DNA of 64,000 nucleotides. Origin: Adiantum capillus-veneris. Its lineage: Eukaryota; Streptophyta; Polypodiopsida; Polypodiales; Pteridaceae. How positions within the stretch are numbered: position 1 is the first letter of the stretch; each line of letters begins with the position of its first letter. Where the stretch lies: NCBI GenBank assembly GCA_014529385.2, contig CM043944.1, forward strand, positions 61,911,748 to 61,975,747, given 5' to 3'. The translations under genes and the position numbers were made by a program. Of this stretch, positions 48,506-58,882 are shown piece after piece. Under the pieces are notes generated by a model. That model worked only from the letters and a program-made list of their open reading frames with translations, ran no database searches and was not told where the DNA came from.

Positions 48506-49598
48506 CTACCCTCTGCTCCGATTGCTGCTACCTTTGCCTCTGGGGACGCTGGTCTCGGGCATCCTTTCGCGTCGCTCGAAATCATGGGCCTCTTCCATGG
48601 CTTCCCATGCTTCTTGCACCTGTGAAGCTTCCCGATGTTCTTGCTCTTGCCGTCGACGTGCAGCCCATTCCTCTACTTCTACGGCGTCTACATAATATTG
48701 GTGTATTGATTCTTGCATATTTCGAACTTCTTCTTGAGTCTGATTGTGGCATTGCGTCATTTCTTTAATGTGAGCCTCTTCGAACTTGTCAGCTCTCGCC
48801 GCTTCCTCTCTTGTGCGTCTGTTTACAGAGATTATAATATGATGGATGGCCATTACAGAAAAATGTTGCACATCGTTTTTGGTGTAGTTATGTAATCGAA
48901 GTTCCTGTAGAAGCATGATACAGACATCTGTTGCTTCATACATACGTTGTAGCAAACAATAAAACAGCAAATTACTTACGTTTGGTATATCCATAATTTG
49001 ACTGATGAGCAACACAGCATTCAAACACATTCGCCAGCCCACAGGTATAGTCATCAGTCTGCGTGGGCACGGTTACCCGTTCATGCTTGACTACATTTCC
49101 TAGATCATGTTCTAACAAAAGATGCTCTACACAACATACAAGTTTTTTTGCGGCACTACATACATAACCACTTGAGTCAGCAACACATTCCAAAGAGACA
49201 CTACACTACTTTCCAAATGTACCCAAATGGACCTTACGTTTTTACACGACCATGAAACGCCCTGCTTTGCCCGGAGTTTGCGTTGTAAACAATCTTAGCT
49301 TCCATGTCAAATAACATCAGACTCCAATGATCACTACAAAGACACCATCAAAGATTTGGAGAGATTCACAATGCAAGATGTTTTTTACAAGGCAAGAAAA
49401 TACTCACGATTGATTGTACGCAGTGACCAGAAAGCGCACTAGATCAAAGTTGACTCTCCTAAACCAGTTCATCAGACTCAAAAAGGAAACTGAGTTGTTC
49501 TGCAGATAAGGCGATATCAGGGGATCTATTACGTATACTTTCTCTTGAACCTCAGGGGACAGAAGCGAGACAGCGTGGCTAACATGAACAAATGGCAA
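48506..49598 (-). CDS. Gene B: Ulp1-type (C48) cysteine peptidase
   Basis: Four exons, 49598-49408, 49333-49238, 49200-48980 and 48927-48506, join in phase through GT-AG introns of 74, 37 and 52 bp to give about 309 residues. The catalytic His is in SDHWSLMLFD (exon 1/2 junction); the oxyanion Gln and nucleophile Cys are in TQTDDYTCGL (exon 3). The usual Asp after the His block is Asn here (VYNAN). Exon 4 is a charged coiled coil ending in a Ser/Arg/Gly tail. Such enzymes cleave SUMO or ubiquitin-like conjugates and are frequent passengers in plant DNA transposons. The start is the first Met of the open stretch; an upstream exon is possible. The 37-bp intron is short for a plant. Confidence 0.7.
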
Positions 49599-49622
49599 AG
49601 ATTAGACTTGAACACCAAGTGA

Positions 49623-49926
49623 GTCAATACCGAGCGAGTGGGCCAGCTATCGAATTCCATAGGCCACTGATTCGCTTGGTATTGACCATTGTCTTGGCTG
49701 AAATGAAGAACTTGACGACTACCGCAAAGACATGGGTCAATACCGAGCGAGTCAGCGGCGGATTCCAATTCCATAAGCAACTGACCCGCTTGGTATTGAC
49801 CCATGTCTTTAAGGTAGTGAACCATTATAAAGAAAAACTTGGCAACTGTCACAGAGACATGGGTCAATACCGAGTGAGTAGTACCAAAATTCAATTTCAT
49901 TAGCCACTGTCTCGCTTGGTATTGAC
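49623..49926. promoter_or_regulatory. Motif array 1 (upstream of gene B)
   Basis: Six sites form three inverted pairs. GTCAATACCGAGCGAGT occurs at 49623, 49736 and 49863, each followed by its complement CTCGCTTGGTATTGAC at about 49671, 49785 and 49911. Pairs recur every 113-127 bp; arms of the second pair extend to about 25 bp with two mismatches, so hairpins are possible. It lies between the start of B and the end of C. Confidence 0.85.
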
Positions 49927-49980
49927 CCATGTCTCGGTAGAGACCCATTTAATGAGCATAAGAATTAACGAGCATGAGAA

Positions 49981-51032
49981 TTACCACAAAGCAACATTGA
50001 CGACCTCATTTGTTGCGAGCGAGTCGGTGAAATTGCGCATGCACATGAAGTCTACATTATCGAGGTTGGTAATGCAGGCCTCCTCTGACCTTGCAGGCAG
50101 CTGTATGTGCGCATGCAGAGGCGTTGAGCTCAACAAAATTCTCAACTCCTCTTCATTCTCCTCGTTGATTTGCTCTAAAATAATTGACTCATCCGATACG
50201 TTGGATAGCCCTTCTGATGTAGAGCCTTGCCCTTCCCTTTCTTGAGCTGGCTCCCTGGCTGCCTCAGGCTCCTCCCTAACAGCCTCCCTAACATCCTCAG
50301 GCTCCGGATCATTTTCCTTCAATATTGGTTGCTCCATAGATGCCTCAGGATCCACCTTGACCTGCTCTTGTCCCTCATCATCCACGATGGGCTGCGAATC
50401 CTCCATGACTTGCTCATTTTGGTGTCTAGCTGGCTCCTCGATAACTGTCTTTGTTTCTTCCATGACTGCCTCGGGGTCCACTCTGGCTTGCTCTTGGCCC
50501 TCTGCGGCTATCTCAGCCTGCCCATCTGTGTCGTTTCTCTCGACCCGTGATCGGGTCCTTCTACTGTTTGTTTCAGCCCTAGACGGCTTTGTTTGTCGTG
50601 CACGAGGATGGAGAGGGGGGATGTTGAGAATATCCATGGTTCTACTATCCCGGATAGGCACTGGCTGAAGTAGCCCATCGTAGCGAAAACGAAGCCTACG
50701 AAGAGTATCAAAATCCCGCGGCATGATAGTGACCGGTGTGCATGGGCAGCAAGGATATATCCATCGCTGAAGAATTCCATGAGGTAGTCTTCAGCAATTT
50801 CTTGAAGGCAGAAGAGTGCACTACTGGCCCATCGCATGCCGACTCTCCACTGCTCCCAAATCTCCCGCACTACTCGCTGGAAAGGGAGACGTGGAATAGC
50901 AGGTTGAACGTGTCGTTCTATCCTGCGCAGCTCTTGTAGTACACCTCTGGGCGCCTCATATCGGCGTCTTCTTGCTTGAGCATTCAAAGATTCACCTGTT
51001 GCCCTCCTAGCGCAGGCCTTTACACGAGGCAT
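49981..51032 (-). pseudogene. Gene C: histone H3-like protein with acidic C-terminal extension (frameshifted)
   Basis: The start MPRVKACARRATGE aligns with the H3 N-terminus. The histone fold follows: VLQELRRIER (alpha-N), PRLPFQRVVREI (alpha-1, cf. KLPFQRLVREI of H3), SSALFCLQEIAEDYLMEFF (alpha-2) and AAHAHR. After loss of one base near 50733 the next frame gives TIMPRDFDTLRRLR (alpha-3, cf. TIMPKDIQLARRIR). A tail of about 220 residues then follows, rich in Glu, Asp, Pro and Gln, unlike canonical H3 (about 135 residues). In H3 numbering R2, K4, A7, R8, T11 and G12 are kept; K9 is Arg, S10 is Ala, K14 is Ser, and the K18-K36 segment is missing. K4 is the only Lys of the histone part. It would be a nucleosomal protein if expressed. 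It is divergent from gene D. Confidence 0.82.
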
Positions 51033-51100
51033 CTCTACAAATACAATAACACCAAAAGACAATTCATTTGTTAGCACAAGGGACTTCAGATTTAAGGAAA

Positions 51101-51383
51101 GGTCAGTACCAAGCGAAAAGATGGATAGGAAAGAGTTGCCTTGCCTTATTCGCTCGGTAGTGACCTCAGAAAATAGTAAAGGTAGACATGACTTATATTT
51201 TCTGAGGTCACTACCGAGCGAATAGGTGCATAGGAAAGAGTTTGCCTTGCCTTATTCGCTCGGTAGTGACTTCAAAAATAGTAATAGCAGATATCACTAC
51301 CAAGCGAACAGGTTTGCAACCCCTGCAAAAAAATACCTTATTCGCTAGGTGGTGACCTCAGAAAAGTGTACAAGCAAGCGAAC
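51101..51383. promoter_or_regulatory. Motif array 2 (between divergent genes C and D)
   Basis: About seven sites alternate in orientation: GGTCAGTACCAAGCGAAAAG at 51101, TTATTCGCTCGGTAGTGACC at 51148, TCACTACCGAGCGAATAGG at 51208, its complement at about 51252, then 51294, 51339 and a partial site at 51372. It lies in the 659-bp space between the two divergent starts, so it sits where a shared promoter is expected. Confidence 0.85.
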
Positions 51384-51690
51384 AGGTTTGCATCCGCTGA
51401 TACAAAATAGCAATGTGAAGGAGATCTTAAATCAATGCGGTTCTAACTGTCATGTCGTTCCCTCCTATCACCTCCCCTAATATCGGGGGGATGATACCAT
51501 TGATTCTCTCTCCCACGTCCACCTCTCATGAAACCTCATGGCAGTACCACCCCTCACAGACCACTCACTCATAAGCCAGAGCTCAGGCTCTGCTTTTTAG
51601 GCATGTCTGAAATTCTATTTAAGAAGCAGTTGTTTCAGAACCTCCCTCAGGGTTTCGCAGAACAACTAAAAGAAGCTTAGGATAGTGGCG

Positions 51691-52216
51691 ATGCCTTTCC
51701 AAGGTATACTCCCGCAGCGCCAGCAACACCGCATCCGGGCCCTCCTCATGAGGTCCCCCCTTGGCCCTCCCCCGATGTTACCTTTAATGTTCTCGACCGA
51801 CACAGCTCGGGAGTGGCTGTTGTCAACACGGGAGTCAATTCTCGAGGTAAGTTGCTGGTAATTCTTTGCTTTCTGCTCCCAATTTCCAAGCTCCTAGTTT
51901 GAAGAGCTTACTTGCTAAATGCTCTGTGCAGGATGCTAGCCTGAAGCTGCAGCAAATGCTGATCGTCAGGCAGAGGGTCTCAATTCTTAAAAACTCTCTA
52001 GAAGCAAGAAGTCCTGAAGACATGCAGCGATTGCTCGCCGAGAATGGCTCTATGGAGAGAATCATTAATTGGCTTCAGAAAATGAAGGATGAAGTGCTTG
52101 AGCTAGCCAGTAAATATGAGGAAGCCATTAACTTTTCAAACATGCTTTGCGAAGAGATAGCCTGGCTGTATACCCTAAACCCTAAACCCCTAAACCCTAA
52201 ACCCCCCGGAAATTAA
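51691..52216 (+). CDS. Gene D: small coiled-coil protein
   Basis: Exon 1 (51691-51846) starts MPFQGILPQRQQHRIRALLM. A canonical 85-bp intron (GTAAGT to TGTGCAG, 51847-51931) follows, then exon 2 (51932-52216). The phases fit and give about 146 residues. Exon 2 is mostly predicted helix with heptad-like spacing (SLKLQQMLIVRQRVSIL and MERIINWLQKMKDEVLELAS). The last codons, TLNPKPLNPKP, are encoded by an interstitial telomere repeat, so the original C-terminus was probably replaced. No family is recognised. Confidence 0.6.
52171..52208. repeat. Interstitial telomere repeat
   Basis: Four to five units of CCCTAAA (plant type) lie at the 3' end of gene D and supply its last codons. Confidence 0.9.
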
Positions 52217-52294
52217 TAGGCGACTCTTTGTAAAGTCTGAAGTGTTTTCTAACTCAAACCCGGTATTCAGTTGTAATTTTGTTTCTTTCTTATA

Positions 52295-52937
52295 AAATCA
52301 AAAGGCATATTTGGCAAAAGAAAACCCTAAATCCGCAACAAGCAAGGGTTACCTTCCCCTTATTTGCTTAGTATTGACCTCTGTACTAGCAGACATCACT
52401 TAAATTTTCTTTTGGTCAGTACCAAGCGAATAGGGCCCTTCGGACTAGGTGACCTTACCTTATTCGCTTGGTATTGACCAACTACACAAAATACAAGCGC
52501 ACTGGACCAAAATCAAAATGCGTATTTGGCAAAAGAAAGCCCTAAATCCGCAACAAGCAGGGGTTTCCTTCCCCTTATTTACTTAGTATTGACCTTTGTA
52601 CTAGCAGACATCACTTAACTTTTCTTTTGGTCAGTACCATGCGAATAGGACCCTTCGGACTTGGTGACCTTACCTTATTTGCTTGGTACTGACCAACTAC
52701 ACAAAATTAAAGCGCACGGGACCGAAATCAAAAGGCGTATTTGGCAAAAGAAAACTCTTAATCCGCAACAAGCAGGGGTTACCTTCCCCTTATTTGCTTA
52801 GTATTGACCTCTGTACTAGTAGACATCACTTAACTTTTCTTTTGGTCAATACCAAGGGAATAGGGCCCTTCGGACTAAGTGACCTTACCTTATTCGCTTG
52901 GTACTGACCAACTACACAAAATACAAGTGCACAGAAG
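52295..52937. repeat. Motif array 3: three 215-bp tandem units
   Basis: Units start at about 52295, 52510 and 52725 (AAATCAAAAGGCRTATTTGG). Each has three sites of the island motif in the order complement, forward, complement, for example TATTTGCTTAGTATTGACC at about 52361, GGTCAGTACCAAGCGAATAG at 52414 and TTATTCGCTTGGTATTGACC at 52460. Nine sites in all. It lies between genes D and E. Confidence 0.9.
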
Positions 52938-54020
52938 GGTAGTAAGTAGCATACCTCTTCACTGTGTTTAGAGTTCTGTGTCGTTGAAGCACTGCAGAAC
53001 AAGAGTAAGAGAAGGAGGATGTGCGAGAGTAAGAGGTGATGGAGTTTGCTTACCGCGTAGCGTCGATGGGGGTAGAGTTAATTAGAATGATGCGCAGTGG
53101 AGGACGCGAAAAGAGGCAGAATAGTTGAAACTTGAGATGTTTGGCGGGGGTAATGCCTCAACTTAGAATGCTTACCTCGGGGAGGGTGACAACTTCACTT
53201 ATGCGCGAGATTGCGGTTGGTAAATCGTACTGCATGGGAATCTGAGACCATTTAATACTGGTTGTCCTTGAGAGCGCAGCCCACATGCCTTTTTGAGTGA
53301 CCATTAAGGGTCAGACAGATGCCAATCGCCCTTGCAGTTGCCATCTCCATCTCCATCTTGCACCTTCTGCCTGGCCAGCTCTTGTGCCTTTGCCTTTTCT
53401 GCGTCCTTCCCCTTGGCCAACTCTCGTGATCCTACGTTTAGAGTCAGACGCTGATCGCCCTTGCATTCGCCATCGCCTTTGCCTTTTCTGCGCCCTTCCC
53501 CTTGGCCAGCTCTCCTGATCCTGCGTTTAGAGTCAGACGCCGATCGCCCTTGCATTCGCCATCGCCTTTGCATTTTTTGCGCTCTTCCCCTTGCCCAGCT
53601 CTCGTGATCCTGCATTGAGTGACCTCCACTGGGTCGAGTCCTTTGCTGCCGCGCCATCGCCTGTCGGTGGCCTGCGACATCACCATCCAACTCGGCACCA
53701 TTGGATATTGCAGAGACAGGTTCTTTCTCCCTGCCTCTCCTCTTCCTGTGTGTTGTTAACTGTGTGCGCACCGAAGCCACTGCGTTAGGGTAAAAACGCA
53801 TGCATGGTTGGAATAATTACTCATTATGTGACCGTATCGCATTCATGGTTGGAATAATTGGAGTACTCCTTATGTGGTGACCGTATCGCATTCATGGTTG
53901 GAATAATTACTCCTTATGTGACCGTGCCTGAGTTTGGGCATAGTGAGTGAGTAGGCCTATAAATCTATCACTGATAACATAATATGCTATGTTCTTATCC
54001 ACCTGTTCCGAATTCCACAA
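52938..54020. repeat. Intergenic stretch with two more tandem repeats
   Basis: About 53309-53620 holds three copies of an 89-bp C-rich unit (GAGTCAGACG at 53441 and 53530). About 53801-53935 holds three copies containing CATGGTTGGAATAATT. No gene: the 165-codon minus-strand ORF here (53801-53304) simply reads through the 89-bp repeat. Confidence 0.7.
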
Positions 54021-54021
54021 G

Positions 54022-54414
54022 ACAGAACCAAGCGAATAGGGCCCTTTGGAGATTCTTGGGGGCCCTACTCGCTTGGTACTGACTCAACTAATGTCACCAC
54101 TTATGACATTAGCGCACGAGACATAACCCATCGATATGACATTAGCGCACGGGACATAACCAAGCGAATAGAGTTGTTCAGAAATTCTTGGGGGCCCTAC
54201 TCGCTTGGTACTGACTCAACTAACGTCAACTCTTATGACTTTAGCACACGGGACAGAACCAAGCGAAGAGGGTCCTTCGGAAATTCTTGGGGACCCTACT
54301 CGCTTGGTTCTGACTCAACTAACGTCACCTCTTATGACATGAGCGCACGGGGCCGAACCAAGCAAAATACGACATTGAGGGGTACTCGAGGCCCAACATT
54401 CGCTTTGTTATGAC
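54022..54414. promoter_or_regulatory. Motif array 4 (upstream of gene E)
   Basis: Eight sites form four inverted pairs, forward AGAACCAAGCGAATAGG type at 54024, 54157, 54255 and 54354, complement CTACTCGCTTGGTACTGAC type at about 54065, 54197, 54296 and 54396. The repeat unit is about 100-130 bp and includes GCGCACGGGACA and AACTAACGTCA. The last pair is the most decayed. Confidence 0.85.
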
Positions 54415-54558
54415 ACCAAATAGTTTTGGCTTGCTTTTTCTTTCAGTCATGGGGATCATAGTCCTGGAGACAGACGTGAGCGAGGATACATGTGAAGAAA
54501 ACTATTCACATTCTTATATAACTCCCGTGCTCATCACCGTGCACCAGAACTATCAGGA

Positions 54559-56200
54559 ATGTTCAATGCAGATTTTTCTATACAGAGGATTATAGATTGC
54601 TCCTTTGAGCACCTACAAAACCATTTGCAACAGTATGAGGCAGTCACTTGTGACAATTCCATGACAGTTGATGGCATGAGATATGTGCACCCTGCCGACC
54701 TTGACCCTGACAAGAGTGCTTCAAGGAGACTGAATCGCTGTCTTGAAAAGTGTCCCTCCAATGCACTACTTGTACAAGACAGGTGTATGAAGCACTTTAA
54801 AAAAATCGATTATTGGAATTCTACCATGGGTTTGTCTGTTACTTATACTTGCAGACGGATGGCGAGTCAGAGACTTCGCAGTCAACAACTTTCGGTAGTT
54901 GTCCATTGGCACCGGAGGAAGAGGTAGAGGATGTGGAGGTGCAATTCAATCCAGAAGAAGAGTGGGAAGAGGTACTAAAGGAAACATTTGTAACTCTTGT
55001 TTCTCTTGCGGATGCAGCAATAGGGTGCAGACAAGAAAGCCCAAGTATGGAAGTGACTTTGCCTCTCAATTGTGCCCCCAGCTTTGCTATGGCGGGCGAC
55101 ACCCACTATATTCTACTCACAGATATCATGCATGAGCTCAATATACGGGAGGACTATTGCCTAGCGGCAATTGAAAATTTTTGTGAAGCAGACATGGGGT
55201 TTGTGGACGATGATGGAGTGGACCAATATCTTATTGCTGACACAGCTGTCTGCGACTCACAGTTCACTTCAGGGTCGCAACTCATTAAAGATACGTTCAA
55301 TGAGGCAAAGTCCGGAGAGGCCAATTTGCCAACAGATGAGCAGTTTGAATTGAACACAAAACAACTTGGCTTGGAAAACATGGGTAGACACGTGGCACCC
55401 GAAGATCATGTAATGAATAGTCAGTCTATTCACTTGTGGGGGAGGTCGATGCTGGAAATGGACGAGAATCAGATGGTAATTTTTGTCGATCATTCAGATG
55501 GTATAGAGATGGCCGAGTGATAAAATATCATGAACATTTTTTTTTGCTGCCAGGTGCTAGTGTATGACGATAGTTTCCTTAGAAGAGCGGGAGGCTCACG
55601 CCAAGGGCTTGTCACTGGAGTCCAAGGCAAGGATGCGGCGTTGTCTCACTACATCGGGCGTTTCAACCACAAAAAGGTTTGTAGAAACAATTCAAGTACT
55701 TGACAATTGTACTCATCTCACTTACGGCCCATAAATTCATTGCAATTATTATGTAGATCATAATATACCACAAGGAATATTTCGATGACAATGCAAAGTT
55801 CCCTCTGTTTGCAATGAAAGCTATTACAAGATTGTGTGGTGGGCACCCCCTCCCACTAAACGCAGAAAGAGTAATTCTGATTGAAAAACAGTTTGCTCTA
55901 CGTGTATTTGGCATTGGGTATGGGTGCCAGGCACTCAGAGCCCCCTATTTCATGTCCTACACAGCTCAGGCTCTGGCTGCAGGGGTTGAAGACCCGGAAA
56001 TCTTAGATCCATACAATAAGCGGTTGTTTCTGAGGGAAAGAAGACGCATGATGCCCATAGGGATGCTGCCATCAACAGAGGAACGATCTCGTCTACAGAG
56101 CTTGCACATCGAAGAGGTACAAAGTGAGGAGGAAGGAGGTGCATCGAAGAGGATAAAAACGATGGGCTCAGGTCCATCTTCTCCCGCTCCTGACTCGTGA
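54559..56200 (+). CDS. Gene E: unknown multi-exon gene
   Basis: Segments are 54559 to about 54780, about 54855-55500, 55561-55676 and 55757-56200. The last two introns (55501-55560 and 55677-55756) are GT-AG and phase-consistent; the first junction is unresolved. The second segment is acidic. The last two read VYDDSFLRRAGGSRQGL and HKEYFDDNAKFPLFAMKAI, then a Glu/Ser-rich C-terminus with a basic ASKRIKT patch. No family is recognised. Its end overlaps the end of gene F by about 33 bp, tail to tail. Confidence 0.5.
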
Positions 56201-58882
56201 CCGGCGCCACCTCACATGGCGCTCCGCCGCATTTGAAGCTCCCCAAGCCATCTGTTTCTTCTCTTTGTGGATGTGTTGTAAAGACCGTGTAATTTCTGAA
56301 CTCTTAAGAAGTTCCTTCTGCCTTGCTCTATGAATTAGTCGTCTATAAGTCCATTGGTGTAACTCTAATAGGCTATTGGCCTTTTCTTTTCCTCCCCCAT
56401 GTCGAGTGTGCTTAAAATAACCTATTCCTGCCATGTAGTGGGTTTTTTCCATGCCTTGTGTGGACCATATTGATAGTGAGCCGTATGTCTTGGCAAAATA
56501 TGGACCATGGTTGAACAGTATGTACTGCATTGAAATAAAACAAAATGGTCAGTTGAGTACAATTTAAAATTTTGTTTTGTATACGTAGAATGCCAACCTA
56601 CCATGTAATGTGTAATATGTTGCCCACCCCACCCTGTAAGGTAAGCCTTTTTCCAATCCAGCAAGGCTGCTTGAAATGACGTGAGCTTACTTTGGTCCCA
56701 AGAATGTTGCTCAAGGTAGTGGAAAATTTTATCTAGTGATTTCCACATGTTCGCCTTGTGATTCTGGATTGCCCCACCACCACCATTGTCTTTAACCACT
56801 TTATGTAACTGTTTCCATTTGTTGAACAGGATTCTCCTTTCTTCTCTATCTGAATCTTTGAGGCTAAACCCAAGAAACCTTCTTGCCTTCACTCCGCCTA
56901 TCGATGCTTTCCTCGGTACCTTGTACCGACTTTGAGACATCTTAGGGTCCTCTTCGATTTTGACATTGCCTCCATGCAAGCCAATGTCTGAGAGCACTCC
57001 CTCTAATGCTTTGATCACTCTTTTTGACTCACTCTCTGGCTTTAATGTCCATGCAAAACATATGTACAAATGAACCACCTTTTCAATTATTCGACAGAGT
57101 GCATGAAGTGTACAGACGTGAACTCTACTCAGAGGAATATCAAGCACTGGTTTAAAAGTTTTATCTTGAAGATGTCTGTTGGGAGCTCTAATCCACTACA
57201 CACTCTCAAGTGATTGTGCATCAGCCATGCAATATAAGCATGGATTTGCCACAGCTGCTCCGTGTGTTATGTTGTACATACACTTAAGAGTCTTTAAGTC
57301 ACCTGCCATATGCCATTCCACTGTGTAGTCGCCAAATCCTTCCACTGAAAGAACGGCTCCGTTTCTTTGTTCAGTGATGATAGAAGGAATTTGGGTTTGA
57401 TTAAAAACCCAATCGAGGATTTCAAAATTTTCCTTATCAACCTGCAGTGAAAAATGAAAACACAAAATCAAAACCAAATATTCAATATTTTTGTTTTCAG
57501 AGATTGAACGAAGTATACCTGAAATGATCCTAGAGATAGAATGTTGTTTTTTGATTGCACGCTGAAGTATCCTAGATCCTCTTTCGTTATTGATGGATCC
57601 AGAGCTCTATTCATGAGGGTAATGGTGACTCTCTCCAACTTCTTGTTCTTCAGGACCTCGCACTCGTCGAGCTTCAAAACAAACTTGAGAATCCCACCGC
57701 ACTCGTCTCGACTGATGTCAAAGAAGTGAACTGCATACCTTTGCAATGCTTCAAGATCAACGAAGAGGTTGTTGTGCTCGTTAAACTGTACCTCTCTGCC
57801 GCCCTTGCCTAAGAACGTTGCTTCAATATGGAATGGTGACCCAAGTTTCTCAAACACCTCATCGTTTACGTGCCGGCGAGCAGCCTTTACATGTGATGGA
57901 TTTGGCAACAATGATCCTCTCTGAAGTTTATTTTGAGATTTTTTAGCTAATGCTTTGAAGAGTGCCCTGTATCCCATCTGCGAGATGCCACTCTCATCAA
58001 GTATTTCTTGCACTTCCATTGGTTCCAGCTGATTCTCGTTCATGAAGGAGGTAAGTAGCCTCCCTTTCAACTTACGAAATTTTTTATGAGTTATCATCTC
58101 TTCAACTACTTCTTTTGGAACTAGACGGATGTAATCCACTCCGGCATTGAATCCTGCACCGTTCGAGTTTGGATGCAGTAAAGACCTGCCATAAAATCAC
58201 AATGCGTTATGATCATGTATAGGAAAGTAAGTGTATCCACTTCTTAATGAAGCACATTGAAGAAACAAACTTCGAGTTACCTTAAAGCTCGTATTCGTTT
58301 TTTCAGGCCACCACTACCAACCTTCATGTTCTCAAGGTTTCACAGATCTCGTTTTCTTTTCCAACTACCAAGCACGGTGTCTTTCTCTCGCAAACTTTTA
58401 TTCTTCTTCACAAGGCCTTGGATTGTCTCTTTGTTTGATGAAATATTTTGAGAGCATGCTTCATTAAGTTTCTTCAGCTGCATGTTCTCCATTGCCAGGA
58501 AGTTTCTTTGCCTTTCCGCATTCAATCCTCTCATTTCCAAATGTTTGGTGTATCCCAATAGCCCATCCTTGCCATCGCCTGTGAAATGTAAGAGGTTAGT
58601 GATATTAGCAAAGGGAGGTGGTGCATTTGTCGTAGGATCTTTTGGATAAATAGACCCATCGGTCCACAAATCCAAATGACGTTCCTTGTTTGTCCTTCTA
58701 AGTTCTTTCTCCCGTTGAGATAAGAAAGACTCCCTCCTACGTTTCTGCAACGGTGCGTACTCTTGCAATACATCAACATGAAGATGATGTGTGTTCTTTC
58801 TTTGGGTAAGTGTTAAAGATGAAGGGGCTGAGGATTGTAAGTTCAAATTAGTGTTTTCATCAGGAAAAGATGCGTTCTCCAT
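56168..58882 (-). pseudogene. Gene F: transposase-like gene with two nonsense codons
   Basis: Exons 58882-58281, 58185-57519, 57441-56602 and 56524-56168 join in phase through three GT-AG introns (about 821 codons). Stops interrupt at about 58340 (TGA) and 57196 (TAG). The N-terminus is a basic coiled coil. The third exon has WHMAGDLKTLKCMYN followed by NPCLYC, then PLSRVHVCTLHALCRI. The last exon has FNHGPYF, GSLSIWSTQGMEKTHY and YFKHTRHGGG. An acidic G-D-x-K block, a C-x-x-C insertion, an H-rich helix and a late S-x-Q-G-x-E-K block are the pattern of RNase H-fold transposase-like proteins of several eukaryotic families. The assignment is from motif pattern only. Confidence 0.55.

Noticed and set aside
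48226-48768. 180-codon plus-strand ORF opposite gene B
   Set aside because: Open because of the 33-bp repeats; gene B on the other strand has in-phase introns and catalytic motifs.
53304-53801. 165-codon minus-strand ORF in the island
   Set aside because: It reads through three copies of an 89-bp repeat; open on both strands, so repeat structure explains it.
49623-54414. CRISPR-like array
   Set aside because: Plant nuclear context; repeats alternate in orientation and spacers are themselves repeated, unlike CRISPR.
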